64,000 bases of DNA from Planctomycetota bacterium (GTDB lineage: Bacteria > Planctomycetota > Phycisphaerae > Phycisphaerales > Phycisphaeraceae). The stretch is from positions 1,364,001 to 1,428,000 of the forward strand of contig CP066225.1 of NCBI GenBank assembly GCA_016350165.1, in the 5' to 3' direction. Numbering within the stretch: the first letter of the stretch is position 1; the number at the start of each line of letters is the position of its first letter. The notes beneath the pieces were generated by a model. That model was not told the DNA's origin. It saw only the letters and a list, made by a program, of their open reading frames with translations, and ran no database searches. Of this stretch, positions 8,567 through 18,175 are shown piece by piece. The position numbers were made by a program, and so were the translations under genes.

Positions 8567-10603
8567 ATGCATTTCACACTCAAATCCGTCAGAGCTAAAG
8601 TTGTCGCATGGTCAGGCTTAGCACTCATCGGTACACTCACCGTCGCATGTTCTTTCGCTGGTTACAAAGCATGGAACGATGCAGAAGCTTACGCTGTTAA
8701 AGAAGCAGAACAAGTCGCACTCGATGCCTCACGCGTCATCAAAGGTGCACTGGATGAAAACTCCAGCATTGCAAGAACTCTTGCGCATTACGCTTCAAAT
8801 TGCATCAGCGACGACTTAAAAAACATCAATAACCCTGAAGAAATCACAAACGTACTCAGCACAATTATCGAAGAAAATCCCGGCATCGTCGGTAGCTGGA
8901 TCGGCTTCGAGCCCGGCATCGTACCTCAATCGGATTCACAAGAATTTGATCAATCCAAGTACACCGCATGGTATGTCAGTAAAGATGACACAGGTAAAGT
9001 AATCCACTCACTCTCATCAACCAATGAACCCGCATCAGCCGATTGGTATCAAACACCGAAAAAACTCAACACAGAATTTGCAACCGAGCCATACCTCTAC
9101 AAGATCGCTGGCAAAGACGTTTTGATGGCAACCATTTCCGTACCCATCAAAAAACACAACCAGTTCATCGGCCTCGCAACAGTTGATATCCCACTCAACA
9201 ATCTTCAAGCACTCGCAGACACATGTAACGCTTTCGATGGCAACTCAAGAATGCTAATCCTCAGCCCCAGCGGCAGCGTTGTCGGCTACACAGGATGCCC
9301 TGACGCGCTTGGTAAAAAAGTAGCCAAATTAGAGGACAAATTCGGCATCTTCAATGAATACACCAAACATCAAGACGCCATCCACAAAGGCCAATCAATG
9401 CACCTTTGGGACTCAGGCATGCTCCAGGTTTTCAAACCAACCAGCTTCGGCCGTGCAGGTCAATTCAGTACCGTTGCCATCGGCGTGCCCGAAAGTGTCA
9501 TCACTGCACCAGCAAAAGCAGCTGTCTTCAGAATGGTCGGCATAAGCATCGCATGCCTCGCCGTAGCTACAGTCCTTCTCTTCTGGGTTGGCAACAAAAT
9601 CAGCAAGCCAATCATCGAAGTTGTCAACGGTATGAACGACATCTCGCAAGGTGATGGTGACCTCACCAAACGTCTTCAGCGACAAACAAACGACGAAGTC
9701 GGCGACCTCGCGGATGCTTTCAACACCTTCGCTCAAAAAGTGCACGACATCATCTTCGAAGTTACTGCAACAACAAACGAAGTCGCAGGTGCTGCAACTC
9801 AAATCGCCGCTTCAAGCGAACAAATCGCCCAAGGTATGGAAGAACAAAGTGCCCAAGTCACCGAAGTCTCCGCAGCAGTTGAAGAAATGAGCGCTTCCAT
9901 CACCGAAGTTGCAACGCGTGGACACGAAGCTCGCGACAACGCAGCAAACTCAAAAGACGTCGCTCTCAATGGCAGCGAAATCGTTCAACAAAACGTCGAT
10001 GCAATCAACATGATCGCCAACGACACAGAACAAGTCGGCGGCCAAATCGGCAACCTCGGTAGCCAAGCTGAAAAAATCGGCGAAATCATCACCGTCATCA
10101 ATGACATCTCAGATCAAACCAACTTACTCGCACTCAATGCAGCCATCGAAGCTGCCCGCGCCGGCGAGCATGGGCGTGGCTTCGCCGTTGTTGCTGATGA
10201 AGTTCGCAAACTCGCGGATCGCACAACCAAAGCAACCGACGACATCACCGAACTTATCGACGCTATCCAAGATGGTACAAATCAAGCAATCGACAGAATG
10301 GAAACGAGTAAACAAAACGTCGATCAAGGTGTTTCAACCGCAACTGAGGCTGGCCACTCACTCAATGAAATCATGCAGAACGCAGATTCAGTCGCAGGTC
10401 TCATTCAGACAATCGCTGCAGCTGCCGAACAACAATCCGCAGCCGCTGAGGAAATCTCTTCAAACATTCAATCAATCAGCGCCGTCACATCTCAATCCCG
10501 TGAAGGCACCATTCAAGCCGCAGAAGCAGCGAATCACCTCTCATCCCAAGCCGAAGCGCTCAAGCAACTCGTCGGCCAATTCAAAATTCGTGACGTCGCA
10601 TAA
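8567..10603 (+). CDS. Methyl-accepting chemotaxis protein with periplasmic Cache sensor
   Basis: A 678-residue transmembrane receptor that controls CheA. Order: first span (about 14-35), a periplasmic double-Cache-like domain (about 40-310, including PDxxxYTAWY-type and WYQTPKK segments), second span (about 322-345), HAMP ([22 protein letters not shown]), then a long helical signalling hairpin. The tip carries the invariant [20 protein letters not shown] and [18 protein letters not shown] 8567 is chosen over an in-frame GTG at 8534 because AAGGA sits 9 nt upstream. No che genes are nearby, so it is an orphan receptor. Cache domains usually bind small organic ligands; the ligand here is unknown. 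Confidence 0.93.
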   Translation: MHFTLKSVRAKVVAWSGLALIGTLTVACSFAGYKAWNDAEAYAVKEAEQVALDASRVIKGALDENSSIARTLAHYASNCISDDLKNINNPEEITNVLSTIIEENPGIVGSWIGFEPGIVPQSDSQEFDQSKYTAWYVSKDDTGKVIHSLSSTNEPASADWYQTPKKLNTEFATEPYLYKIAGKDVLMATISVPIKKHNQFIGLATVDIPLNNLQALADTCNAFDGNSRMLILSPSGSVVGYTGCPDALGKKVAKLEDKFGIFNEYTKHQDAIHKGQSMHLWDSGMLQVFKPTSFGRAGQFSTVAIGVPESVITAPAKAAVFRMVGISIACLAVATVLLFWVGNKISKPIIEVVNGMNDISQGDGDLTKRLQRQTNDEVGDLADAFNTFAQKVHDIIFEVTATTNEVAGAATQIAASSEQIAQGMEEQSAQVTEVSAAVEEMSASITEVATRGHEARDNAANSKDVALNGSEIVQQNVDAINMIANDTEQVGGQIGNLGSQAEKIGEIITVINDISDQTNLLALNAAIEAARAGEHGRGFAVVADEVRKLADRTTKATDDITELIDAIQDGTNQAIDRMETSKQNVDQGVSTATEAGHSLNEIMQNADSVAGLIQTIAAAAEQQSAAAEEISSNIQSISAVTSQSREGTIQAAEAANHLSSQAEALKQLVGQFKIRDVA

Positions 10604-10658
10604 CCCACGACGTTCATCCTCAAATACACATCAATCACAACATGCCCTACGAAAAAAC

Positions 10659-10680
10659 CCCTTCAAACGAAGGGATTTTT
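10659..10680. terminator. Bidirectional terminator between convergent genes
   Basis: CCCTTC (10659-10664) and GAAGGG (10669-10674) form a stem with loop AAAC, with A-run before and T-run after. It serves the chemoreceptor (plus) and possibly the lipoprotein gene ending at 10710 (minus). Confidence 0.75.
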
Positions 10681-10709
10681 CAATGTTATTAATCTTCCAT
10701 TTTCCAACA

Positions 10710-11444
10710 TCAGCCTGGCAAAGTCTCACCCGGTTGCGGCTTCTGATGCTTATAAAACATCCGTGCCACTTCCAGACCAATCTTTTCAGCCAAAAGCCTT
10801 CTTAGCTGTAATTCTTCACTCGGACCTTCAAAGTTCGTGCCCTTGTAAGGTAAATCAACATCCAACATATAGCCCGGCGGCGTAATCGACGTATCCACGA
10901 CAACCTTACCTTCTGGGAACAGACGTTTGCCTGTCTTCGAATCGATTACCTTCACTTCAACCGTCGCCTTAGGCTTAAACACGTTCACCGCATAATGCGT
11001 CTGGAACGATTGCACACTCACATAGACCACCTGATCCGCCCCCATACGCTTACCGATTTTATCGATAGGCATCTTATCGAAATCTTTACCCATCTCATCC
11101 TGCAATGCAAAAATCTTATCTGAAGGCACAAGCTCAATATGCAGCTCATGCTTCTCAGGGTCCTTGATCTTACTGTTCTTTTCCTTCACAGCATCGACCA
11201 TATTCTTCTGCATGTGGTATTCAACATTACTCGTAATCGTGCGGCCTATCTGCGAATTAGGAATCACTTTAAACGGATCATCCAACATCACAAGCGTCGT
11301 CTTCGGCTCAGGCTCATAAACAGCCGGCGCCTTGTCACCTTCTATAAAATCAGCAACAAACGCTAAACCCGCGCAGCCACTTACACTCACCAATACCAAC
11401 GTTGTAAGAATCAAACATGACAGCTTCATTCGTTGTTTATCCAT
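10710..11444 (-). CDS. Predicted lipoprotein, function unknown
   Basis: About 244 residues with a lipoprotein signal peptide ending in VSVSGC. The body is soluble and alpha/beta (TTLVMLDDPFKVIPNSQIG..., ADQVVYVSVQSFQ) and ends LEVARMFYKHQKPQPGE. ATG 11444 is chosen because GGAG lies 6 nt ahead. The next gene upstream on the same strand, 66 nt away, is also a lipoprotein with a similar plan (a VVYVSV or IVVVDL strand at mid-protein, and an end motif of hydrophobic-FY-K/D-H). The two are probably a co-transcribed pair that act together at the envelope. No domain family was recognised with confidence. Confidence 0.7.
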   Translation of the reverse strand: MDKQRMKLSCLILTTLVLVSVSGCAGLAFVADFIEGDKAPAVYEPEPKTTLVMLDDPFKVIPNSQIGRTITSNVEYHMQKNMVDAVKEKNSKIKDPEKHELHIELVPSDKIFALQDEMGKDFDKMPIDKIGKRMGADQVVYVSVQSFQTHYAVNVFKPKATVEVKVIDSKTGKRLFPEGKVVVDTSITPPGYMLDVDLPYKGTNFEGPSEELQLRRLLAEKIGLEVARMFYKHQKPQPGETLPG

Positions 11445-11510
11445 TGCACTCTCCAATTCGGTTCATACAAAACCAAGTGCCTTTAGCTTGATTCAACCTC
11501 ACCCGACAAT

Positions 11511-12164
11511 TTATTTTGTCTTACGTACAACTGTGTGATCGTAAAACAAACCAGCCGCATCTCTCGAAAAGATCGACAGCATGCCCAACTGAATCGCATT
11601 CGAATCAGAATCTATAACACCAACTTTCGAATCCTCAGGATACTCTGCACGAATGATCTGTGAGAACAATGCTTGTCCCGGCACATCACCATTCTTCGCA
11701 GCAACCGTCACGTTCGCAGCAACGATACCCTTCCACTGATACATATTCCCAGGCTCATGTGTCCTGTACTCAGACAAGTCCACAACAACAATCGCATCAA
11801 CGCCCAACGAATCAATCAGATTCGCATAACCCGACATATTCCAATACGGATTGTTCATCTGAAAATCAATCACATCTGACGGCGCCATCACCTTCAATGA
11901 TTCAATGTTGTCCGCCAACCTTCCAGACATCGCTCTCGATGTGCGAAGCATTGCATCCTGATGACGGAACAAAATATCATCCGTCGCAGCAACCAACACC
12001 GCAATGTGCTTGCCTTCAAGACCTGTGTACTCAGCCGTTTTATCGATCTCTTCGATATCCGAGCCATACGGGGCCGCCATCCAACCAATAATGTTGCAGC
12101 CGCTGTTTAAGCCGACCACCAACAACAAACTAAATATTGCCAACATCTTGGCCCAGTTGTTCAT
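11511..12164 (-). CDS. Predicted lipoprotein, partner of the following gene
   Basis: 217 residues; signal peptide with lipobox GLNSGC, then EGKHIAVLVAATDDILFRHQ, a mid-protein strand VDAIVVVDLSEYRTHEP, and a C-terminal RDAAGLFYDHTVV. The start has AAAGGGA about 8 nt upstream. It is first in a two-gene minus-strand unit with the lipoprotein at 10710. The layout resembles GNA1162/CsgG-like lipoproteins that tune outer-membrane stress or assembly, but this is only a structural impression. Confidence 0.7.
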   Translation of the reverse strand: MNNWAKMLAIFSLLLVVGLNSGCNIIGWMAAPYGSDIEEIDKTAEYTGLEGKHIAVLVAATDDILFRHQDAMLRTSRAMSGRLADNIESLKVMAPSDVIDFQMNNPYWNMSGYANLIDSLGVDAIVVVDLSEYRTHEPGNMYQWKGIVAANVTVAAKNGDVPGQALFSQIIRAEYPEDSKVGVIDSDSNAIQLGMLSIFSRDAAGLFYDHTVVRKTK

Positions 12165-12405
12165 CGTGCCGTTTCCCTTTAATGAGGTTCATTAATCTTG
12201 CCCACCAGCACACTTCATACGACCACAAACCCTTATTGGTTTGCTGACGTCCTATTTCTTCTACAAGTTTTAAACTCCGCAAATTAATTCCGCACAATAT
12301 CTTGCATCAATCAACCTGCAGAGCACCTGAATGCCTGCGCGGGCACGCCATTGTAACGGAACTTGCACATCAAGCGGTAGAAATTTGCCCCAACCGTCTC
12401 ATTAG

Positions 12406-12960
12406 TCACGCATGATAACCCATCATCGTCATCACAAGGTTATAAACCCAGCTCAGCACCAGTAACACCGCCAGCGGAATGATCACCCGAGGCCGCCAAA
12501 TCACGCGCCCAATCGGCTCCAGCGACATTCCTGTATATAGCGACCAACCAAACACAAAGCTAAAAGCCGCTGCCCCCACCGCCAGCATCGCTCCAAACGG
12601 CTGCAACCAAAATGCCGTCAACAAATCCCCTCTCACCGCATGTGTCACCGACGTCGTCATCCCACACGTCAAGCAAGGCAACCCCGTCTCCAATTTAAAC
12701 CCACACGCTGGCACACCAAAACTCTTACTCAGCCCACCCTCAGGCGTCAAATACAACCCCATCAGCAGCGGAAACAAGCACACCGAGAGTAAAATCAGTG
12801 CCACCATCCTGTTACGGCGTACTTCCTCTTTATCATCATAGTTCGCAACAGTATGCGGATGCACGCGCCGATGATCATCAGACGCATTCACAGCCACAGG
12901 CATCGCCTCATGATGCTCACGCCCCTCACCCTCTCGTTTTGTCTCTTCATGTTCACTCAT
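12406..12960 (-). CDS. DUF2752-family membrane protein
   Basis: 184 residues. After a charged, His-rich N-terminus (1-45) come three predicted spans. The DUF2752 hallmark GLPCLTCGMTTSVTHAVRGD follows the first span, corresponding to the family pattern CPxCGxTR (here with T in place of R). Most members are uncharacterised and the motif's CxxC suggests metal binding. It is flanked by pssA (divergent) and by the lipoprotein pair about 240 nt away; that gap shows no gene. Confidence 0.8.
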   Translation of the reverse strand: MSEHEETKREGEGREHHEAMPVAVNASDDHRRVHPHTVANYDDKEEVRRNRMVALILLSVCLFPLLMGLYLTPEGGLSKSFGVPACGFKLETGLPCLTCGMTTSVTHAVRGDLLTAFWLQPFGAMLAVGAAAFSFVFGWSLYTGMSLEPIGRVIWRPRVIIPLAVLLVLSWVYNLVMTMMGYHA

Positions 12961-13180
12961 TCAGTCAAATAGCATAGCCGATCCCAAACCTCGTTGCGAC
13001 AACACCTTGCAATCAGCTTCACCGCTCCCCTCAACACCACCCCGCTCATCCCCCTACAATCATAAATATCCCAGAAATCTACCTCATCTCCGCCCCACCC
13101 CCGATATATCAAATAGCCAACAACTCAATCTCCCTCACTCTCCTCATACACCATAATTCAGGATCGCACCCCATTTCGTG

Positions 13181-13186
13181 TACAAT
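13181..13186 (+). promoter_or_regulatory. Pribnow-like box placed for leaderless pssA
   Basis: TACAAT lies exactly 6 nt (GGGCCC) before ATG 13193 and there is no SD. A transcript starting about 7 nt after the box would begin at the start codon. No good -35 is visible at 16-18 nt. Confidence 0.5.
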
Positions 13187-13192
13187 GGGCCC

Positions 13193-14173
13193 ATGAAGTT
13201 AAGGATCTCTGACCAAAGCAAAGGTGGTTCCAATTTGACCTCCAGGCGCAAAAGACTCACTCGTCGCGGCATCTCCGTCCTCCCTACTGCACTTACCCTC
13301 GGCAACGCCCTTTGTGGCTTCGCCGCTATCTTCGTCGCAGCCGCCGCACACCGTCCTCAAAACGGCTACCCACTTCCCATGAACTGGTCGCCTCTCACTT
13401 TCGCCGCCATCTTCATCTTCGCTGGCATGGTCCTCGACGGTCTCGACGGCCACGTCGCTCGTCTCACCAAATCCACCTCAGACCTCGGCGAACAACTCGA
13501 CTCCATGTCCGACATGGTCACCTTCGGCGTCGCACCAGCCTTCCTCTGCATTCAACTCGTCAACGTAGGCCTCCCATTCTTCGGCCCACCCCAAGACGAC
13601 TCCATCTTTAATCGCGTCGCTCTACTCGTCGCTTTCATCTACGTCGCATGTGCAGCTCTCCGCCTCGCTAGATTCAACATCGAGCACGCTGAAGACTCAC
13701 CCGACCACACATCATTCAAAGGCCTCCCCTCACCCGGCGCTGCAGGCACCGTCGCCTCACTCACACTCCTACACGAACACTTCCTCCGCCAAAGCGGCAT
13801 CGAAGGATACTGGACGCTCTCACTCACCGCAGGCGTCATGGTCTTCGTCATGCTCACCGCAGCCATCGGCATGGTCTCAACCTTCCGTTACACACACGTA
13901 CTCAACAAATACGCAAAAGGTAAAGTACCTTTCCACACTCTCGCCTACGGCACCATCCTCCTCATCCTACTCATGGTCAAACCTCAACTCGCCATGGCCA
14001 TCGGCTTCTCCGTCTACGCTCTCTCCGCACCATTCATGTACTACTACAACAAAATCTTCAACCCCGCCAAAGCCGCTGACCTCGTCGTCAACACCGACCT
14101 GCTCGACAGCGTCGAACCCGAAGACCTTGTAGAAGACGATGAAGACGACACCCCAAACCGCGATGCCATCTAA
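13193..14173 (+). CDS. pssA: CDP-diacylglycerol-serine O-phosphatidyltransferase
   Basis: Makes phosphatidylserine from CDP-diacylglycerol and L-serine, the entry to phosphatidylethanolamine. The CDP-alcohol phosphotransferase signature is intact at about 82-107: DGLDGHVAR, eight residues, then GEQLDSMSD with the metal-binding aspartates. The protein has about 326 residues and eight predicted spans, with a basic N-terminus (SRRKRLTRRG) and an acidic cytoplasmic tail (EPEDLVEDDEDD). ATG 13193 is preferred to an in-frame GTG at 13178 because of the -10 box 6 nt upstream. Codon third positions are strongly C-biased, unlike the plus-strand genes after 16.5 kb. No psd gene is adjacent. Confidence 0.94.
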   Translation: MKLRISDQSKGGSNLTSRRKRLTRRGISVLPTALTLGNALCGFAAIFVAAAAHRPQNGYPLPMNWSPLTFAAIFIFAGMVLDGLDGHVARLTKSTSDLGEQLDSMSDMVTFGVAPAFLCIQLVNVGLPFFGPPQDDSIFNRVALLVAFIYVACAALRLARFNIEHAEDSPDHTSFKGLPSPGAAGTVASLTLLHEHFLRQSGIEGYWTLSLTAGVMVFVMLTAAIGMVSTFRYTHVLNKYAKGKVPFHTLAYGTILLILLMVKPQLAMAIGFSVYALSAPFMYYYNKIFNPAKAADLVVNTDLLDSVEPEDLVEDDEDDTPNRDAI

Positions 14174-14204
14174 TCATTCGTTAGACACAATCAGATTAAA
14201 ACAA

Positions 14205-14229
14205 AACCTCCTGATTTCAGGAGGTTTTT
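14205..14229. terminator. Terminator after pssA, likely bidirectional
   Basis: AACCTCCTG (14205-14213) pairs with CAGGAGGTT (14218-14226), loop ATTT, T-run after and A-run before. It lies between convergent pssA and the gene ending at 14261. Confidence 0.85.
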
Positions 14230-14260
14230 CATTTCCATTTCAAACAACAATCCACCGAAT

Positions 14261-14737
14261 CTACTCACCAACACCCACAGCCATTGCCATCCCCCGATCC
14301 GTAATCACCCAAATCCGAACACCACCCTTATCAACATACAAATAATCTTCTGTTTCTTTGACCTGCTTCTCAAGAAAACCCAAATCAAACCATCCCGGAA
14401 AACTTCGAGGCAACTTCATCATTACCTTCGAATCCGGATCTTTACCATCACTCCACTCATTTTTCACAGCCAACGCTTCCCAAAGCTTTCCATCTCGAAA
14501 CCGAAACCCCGCATAATAAATCCCATCCGATTCCTGCACACTCAAAATCGAATCTGTTGCATCTGCATACTCAACGACTGCTTCATAAAACTCATTCACC
14601 TTCTCAACACGCGCATATGCATTGCGGTAGTGATTCACAATCCCAAACACAGAAATCGCAACGATCCAGACAGCAATTACCATCAGACCAATAAATATGA
14701 TCTTCTCTTTTCGTTTCGTACTCGCATCACGCTTCAT
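14261..14737 (-). CDS. Small single-span membrane protein, unknown function
   Basis: 158 residues. A basic N-terminus (MKRDASTKRKEK) precedes one span (IIFIGLMVIAVWIVAISVFG, about 13-32), then an extracytoplasmic domain with GIYYAGFRFRDGKLWEALAVKNEW and a C-terminal VRIWVITDRGMAMAVG. No motif recognised. GAGAG precedes the start. It converges on pssA and shares its terminator. Confidence 0.6.
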   Translation of the reverse strand: MKRDASTKRKEKIIFIGLMVIAVWIVAISVFGIVNHYRNAYARVEKVNEFYEAVVEYADATDSILSVQESDGIYYAGFRFRDGKLWEALAVKNEWSDGKDPDSKVMMKLPRSFPGWFDLGFLEKQVKETEDYLYVDKGGVRIWVITDRGMAMAVGVGE

Positions 14738-15352
14738 CAGCCTACTCTCAAACTCTTACATCACAACGGTTCATTCAATCATGACTAATCTTACATCCAT
14801 CACACCATATCACAATAAAAAACAAACTCACCTCTCAGCAACCCAAAACATAAACAGCATAAACCATCCCCCTTCATCGTTATATTTTCATAACTAACGA
14901 AGGCATTAGGACTTTTCAGCAAACACCCCTGAAACCTGTCACATCACGCACATTAAACCCATTATTTAATAACACCTGTCATATCTGCCTCATTGCTCAA
15001 GCACATTCCACCCCAACAAACATGACATCCATAAAAACCAAGCCTAAACTCTCAAGCACACTTTCCTGGCACCACCTCGAAAACACTTATCACAAGTATT
15101 GAATCCTTTTCATTCAAACAACTGGATGATGTCATCTCGGGATGACTCGTGATTGCAGCTAGATAATTCACTGCCTGTTCATCTAACTTAATCTCGTTTA
15201 CTTCAGCATTCAGCGGTAAAAAACCGTACACATTCAGCAGCCACCAAAGTTTCTAAAAAACTTTAACGCTATCCCCTGCTCGTTTAAACAATTGCGAACT
15301 TCACAAACACCAACAACTAATTCAAATCTCTCACAAACAAGGACGCCTGAAT
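14738..15352. other. 615-base intergenic region upstream of a PEP-CTERM gene
   Basis: No ORF, RNA gene or strong hairpin recognised. Plus strand is C/A-rich like the flanking genes. Short near-repeats (AACCTGTCACAT at about 14934, CACCTGTCATAT at about 14973) are visible. Probably the promoter and long 5' leader of the gene at 15353. Confidence 0.3.
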
Positions 15353-16021
15353 ATGGAAACGCATGCAATCAACAAATACGCGGTATTTCCGCTACTTGCC
15401 CTATTCGGCATCGCCACATCCGCACAAGCGGCAACCGTCTCCGGTAACTTCACCGTTTCCGGCGGTATCCACTTCGACGGCGAAAGCTTCGCCCCCGGCG
15501 GCGCTGACATTGGCGACACCGGTAGCTTCTCTTTCGATCTGAACCTTGATGCAATCAACGCCGGTTATCAAGACCAAGGCGGTGGTATCTACGAATACGA
15601 AAACGCATTCGATTCCTTCGTCTTCGAAGTCAATGGCGAATCATTTGATCTCATCTCCGGTGACATCGAATCAAACATCCTTCAAGTCGAACAAGATCAA
15701 AGCGGATTTGATGTCGTCGAATTCGATATCGAAACTGACCTCGGCCGCGTTTTCTTCCGACTCGGCTACGATGATGATGTACTGACCTTCGACGAAAACA
15801 ATGCTTTTAATCTCGATATCTTCGATGAAAACCTGATCGGATCTATCCCGCAATTCAGCTTCTACGACGGCTTTGCCGGCGGCACATCACTCCTTCAAGT
15901 TGAATTCGATGGTGCTTTCGATACCGATCTCCCTCCAGCTGCAGTTCCAACACCCGCGGCTTTCGCTTCTAGCGTATTACTCATCCCGCTACTACTTCGA
16001 AGAAAAAGAGATAAATCCTAA
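15353..16021 (+). CDS. Secreted PEP-CTERM-type protein
   Basis: 222 residues. Signal peptide with core VFPLLALFGIATSAQA, then an acidic, Asp/Phe/Gly-rich beta domain (SFSFDLNLDAINAG, DVVEFDIETDLGRVFF). The C-terminal sorting signal is VPTPAAFASSVLLIPLLLRRKR: a PTP variant of the PEP motif, one span and an Arg/Lys cluster. Such tails are processed by exosortase and the proteins reach the cell surface or matrix. No exosortase gene is in the window. The N-terminal domain is not a family I recognise. Confidence 0.75.
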   Translation: METHAINKYAVFPLLALFGIATSAQAATVSGNFTVSGGIHFDGESFAPGGADIGDTGSFSFDLNLDAINAGYQDQGGGIYEYENAFDSFVFEVNGESFDLISGDIESNILQVEQDQSGFDVVEFDIETDLGRVFFRLGYDDDVLTFDENNAFNLDIFDENLIGSIPQFSFYDGFAGGTSLLQVEFDGAFDTDLPPAAVPTPAAFASSVLLIPLLLRRKRDKS

Positions 16022-16575
16022 AAATCCATAAAGATAGAATCACGTAACTTATCGTACTTTTCAAACCTCTGCTCTACGGTTAGCTACCCTTAATTGTCCA
16101 ACATGCAAGGTTAGTTACCGCAGAGCTTTTTTATGCGCCCGTATAGAATCAAGCAATCAAATTTCCAAATCAGTCTAATCTATTAATAGACTAACCATCT
16201 ATTAGATGTCATAACATCAGGGCGACCAGTTACATCACAATTCTCACTTCGTAATCATCAAACCTAAAACACCCACAACCAATCCACTCAAAAAACTAAT
16301 TTTTTATAAACCCAACCTTCATGCCACGCATTTTAAACGACCCACATTTCGCCTCCCCAAACTCCCCCACACGACCACCTCTCTTCCCCCCTGCCCGCGC
16401 AATTGCTATCATGTACAAACAGGGCCCGAGAGAGCCCTTACATCTTTATTGACATAGTGTTATAAAAAGATAAAGGTGTTTTTTAAATACGATTCATGTG
16501 CGTTGGTGCAGGAGATACACCCACGTGCAGATGACAAAACGCGCAAAAGTGCGCGCACAAAAACGAGCGAGAACC
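16022..16575. other. Intergenic region at a composition switch
   Basis: No gene is seen from 16022 to the reductase start. Plus-strand composition changes from C/A-rich to balanced or G-rich at about 16.45 kb. A TTGACA at 16449-16454 precedes an AT-rich stretch and is a candidate -35 for the reductase, but no well-spaced TATAAT follows. Confidence 0.35.
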
Positions 16576-17652
16576 ATGATTGAAAAACGCGTGATTCCTG
16601 GAACAGATTTGGCTATCAGTCTATTAGGCTTTGGCAATTTCACCCTCGGCGCAAACTGGTGGGGCGAGTTCACCGACGAGCAAGCAACTGCTTTGCAGAA
16701 CTATGCTTATGACAAAGGTGTGAACTTTTTCGACTCCGCGCCAGCCTATGGAAACGGGATCGCAGAAGAACGTTTGAAGGACACGATCACCTATGCGGGC
16801 CGTGAAAATATTGTTTTGAGTACGAAATTTGGTTACGACCTGTTCGTCGATCCGGGCGCACCAGGTTCACATCGTGAGCGTAAGCAAAACTTTACAGCAG
16901 ATTTCATCCGTAAGGATTTAGAACAATCTTTGCGCAAGATGGACACGGACTATATCGATCTGTATCAAGCTCATAACATCAAGCTCGAACACTACAGCGA
17001 CGAGTTAGTCGATGTTATGGAAGCACTTACGAAAGAAGGCAAGATCAGGTATTGGGGTATTGCGGTCGGGCCTGCGATCGGGTGGCGCGAAGAGTGTTGG
17101 GATGCTTTTAACAAGCTAAATGCAGCTACTGTGCAGACAGTTTTCAATATGTATGAGCAAGATCCGGGTCGGGAGTGTTGTGAGATCGCAGATGCGCGTG
17201 GGACGGGTGGCGTTATATCACGTGTGCCAACTAATTCTGGGATGCTTGATGACGAATTCAAGTCAGCGGACCATAAATTTGATCAGAACGATCACCGTAA
17301 ATTCCGTGACAAAAATTGGCTGATTTATGGTTTGCAGAAGAACGATATGGTGCGGCCATTGGCGGATGAATTGGGATTGAGCTTGAGGCAATTCTCGTTC
17401 CGTTGGCTAGCAAGTCAGCCTGCGATGGTGAGCGTTGAACCTAACATCTTGAATAACAATGACATCGACGAGTATGCAGCAGTTGCGGATGGTGAAGGTT
17501 TGCCTAAGCATGTGTTAGATCAGATTCAGGCTTGGTACGATGATGATTTTGGGATGGGGATGGAAGCGCATCCATGTGATCACAAGTCTTCAATTACGGA
17601 GACGGGTGCGATTCAAAGTCAGTACATTAAGCCTGAGATTGTGGGCGCATAA
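16576..17652 (+). CDS. Aldo/keto reductase-family oxidoreductase
   Basis: About 358 residues, NADPH-dependent TIM-barrel reductase. Visible family features: LGFGNFTLGANWWG at the N-terminus, FFDSAPAYGNGIAEERL (Asp and Tyr of the catalytic tetrad), LSTKFGYD (Lys), YIDLYQAHNI (position of the catalytic His), and GIAVGPAIGW. Substrate cannot be predicted. ATG 16576 (MIEKRVIPGTD) is preferred over an upstream GTG at 16498, whose extra 26 residues are Arg/Lys-rich and unlike the family. A strong terminator follows. Confidence 0.85.
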   Translation: MIEKRVIPGTDLAISLLGFGNFTLGANWWGEFTDEQATALQNYAYDKGVNFFDSAPAYGNGIAEERLKDTITYAGRENIVLSTKFGYDLFVDPGAPGSHRERKQNFTADFIRKDLEQSLRKMDTDYIDLYQAHNIKLEHYSDELVDVMEALTKEGKIRYWGIAVGPAIGWREECWDAFNKLNAATVQTVFNMYEQDPGRECCEIADARGTGGVISRVPTNSGMLDDEFKSADHKFDQNDHRKFRDKNWLIYGLQKNDMVRPLADELGLSLRQFSFRWLASQPAMVSVEPNILNNNDIDEYAAVADGEGLPKHVLDQIQAWYDDDFGMGMEAHPCDHKSSITETGAIQSQYIKPEIVGA

Positions 17653-17689
17653 ATTAATTCGATTTTGAACAAAAATAATTGATGTAAGT

Positions 17690-17713
17690 GGCCGCGAGTA
17701 CGCGGCCTTTTTT
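17690..17713 (+). terminator. Terminator of the aldo/keto reductase gene
   Basis: GGCCGCG (17690-17696), loop AGTA, CGCGGCC (17701-17707), then six T. Confidence 0.9.
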
Positions 17714-17748
17714 AATTCGTAATGCGCGCATAAAAATGAACGATATGG

Positions 17749-17772
17749 GCGCGCACGTTTTGCGCGCTTTTT
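17749..17772 (+). terminator. Second, tandem GC-rich terminator-like hairpin
   Basis: GCGCGC (17749-17754) and GCGCGC (17762-17767) with loop ACGTTTT, then TTTTT. It may back up the terminator at 17690 or belong to a short unannotated RNA. The rest of 17773-18060 is T/G-rich without a gene. Confidence 0.6.
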
Positions 17773-18074
17773 CAAAAGTTGGACTAAAACGAACAATTCT
17801 TTGATGGTTTTGAGCTGTTCTTAAAGGTTTTTAAGTCGTTTTAGGCGAAAGTTGCAGATTTGAGAATTTTTAGGGTGCTGTTGCAATTCTTTAAGTTGCA
17901 ATAAGTTGTATGCGTTGCAGTGAAAACGTGTTATTGGGGTGTTTGAGATGGTTTTCAAAACGTGCGCGCGTTTTGTTTCTTTTTTAGGCTGAATTTGGAT
18001 GCCACGAAAAAAAATGTGATGAAGTCGTTGTGTGTGAGGCAGTGAGGTGAGGTCGGTCATGCGTGGTTGATTGT

Positions 18075-18095
18075 TGCACTAAAACGTATCGTCAA
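18075..18095 (+). repeat. Dispersed CAC-N5-YGTATCGT element, copy 1
   Basis: TGCACTAAAACGTATCGTCA begins at 18075. It lies between the convergent reductase and permease genes. Confidence 0.7.
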
Positions 18096-18121
18096 CAGTA
18101 CATTCAATATGTTTGAGTTGT

Positions 18122-18142
18122 TTCACTGTAGCGTATCGTTAG
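18122..18142 (+). repeat. Dispersed CAC-N5-YGTATCGT element, copy 2
   Basis: TTCACTGTAGCGTATCGTTA begins at 18122, 47 bases after copy 1, same orientation. Confidence 0.7.
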
Positions 18143-18175
18143 TTGTCAGTGTTTACTCTGATGGCTAATCGTTGA

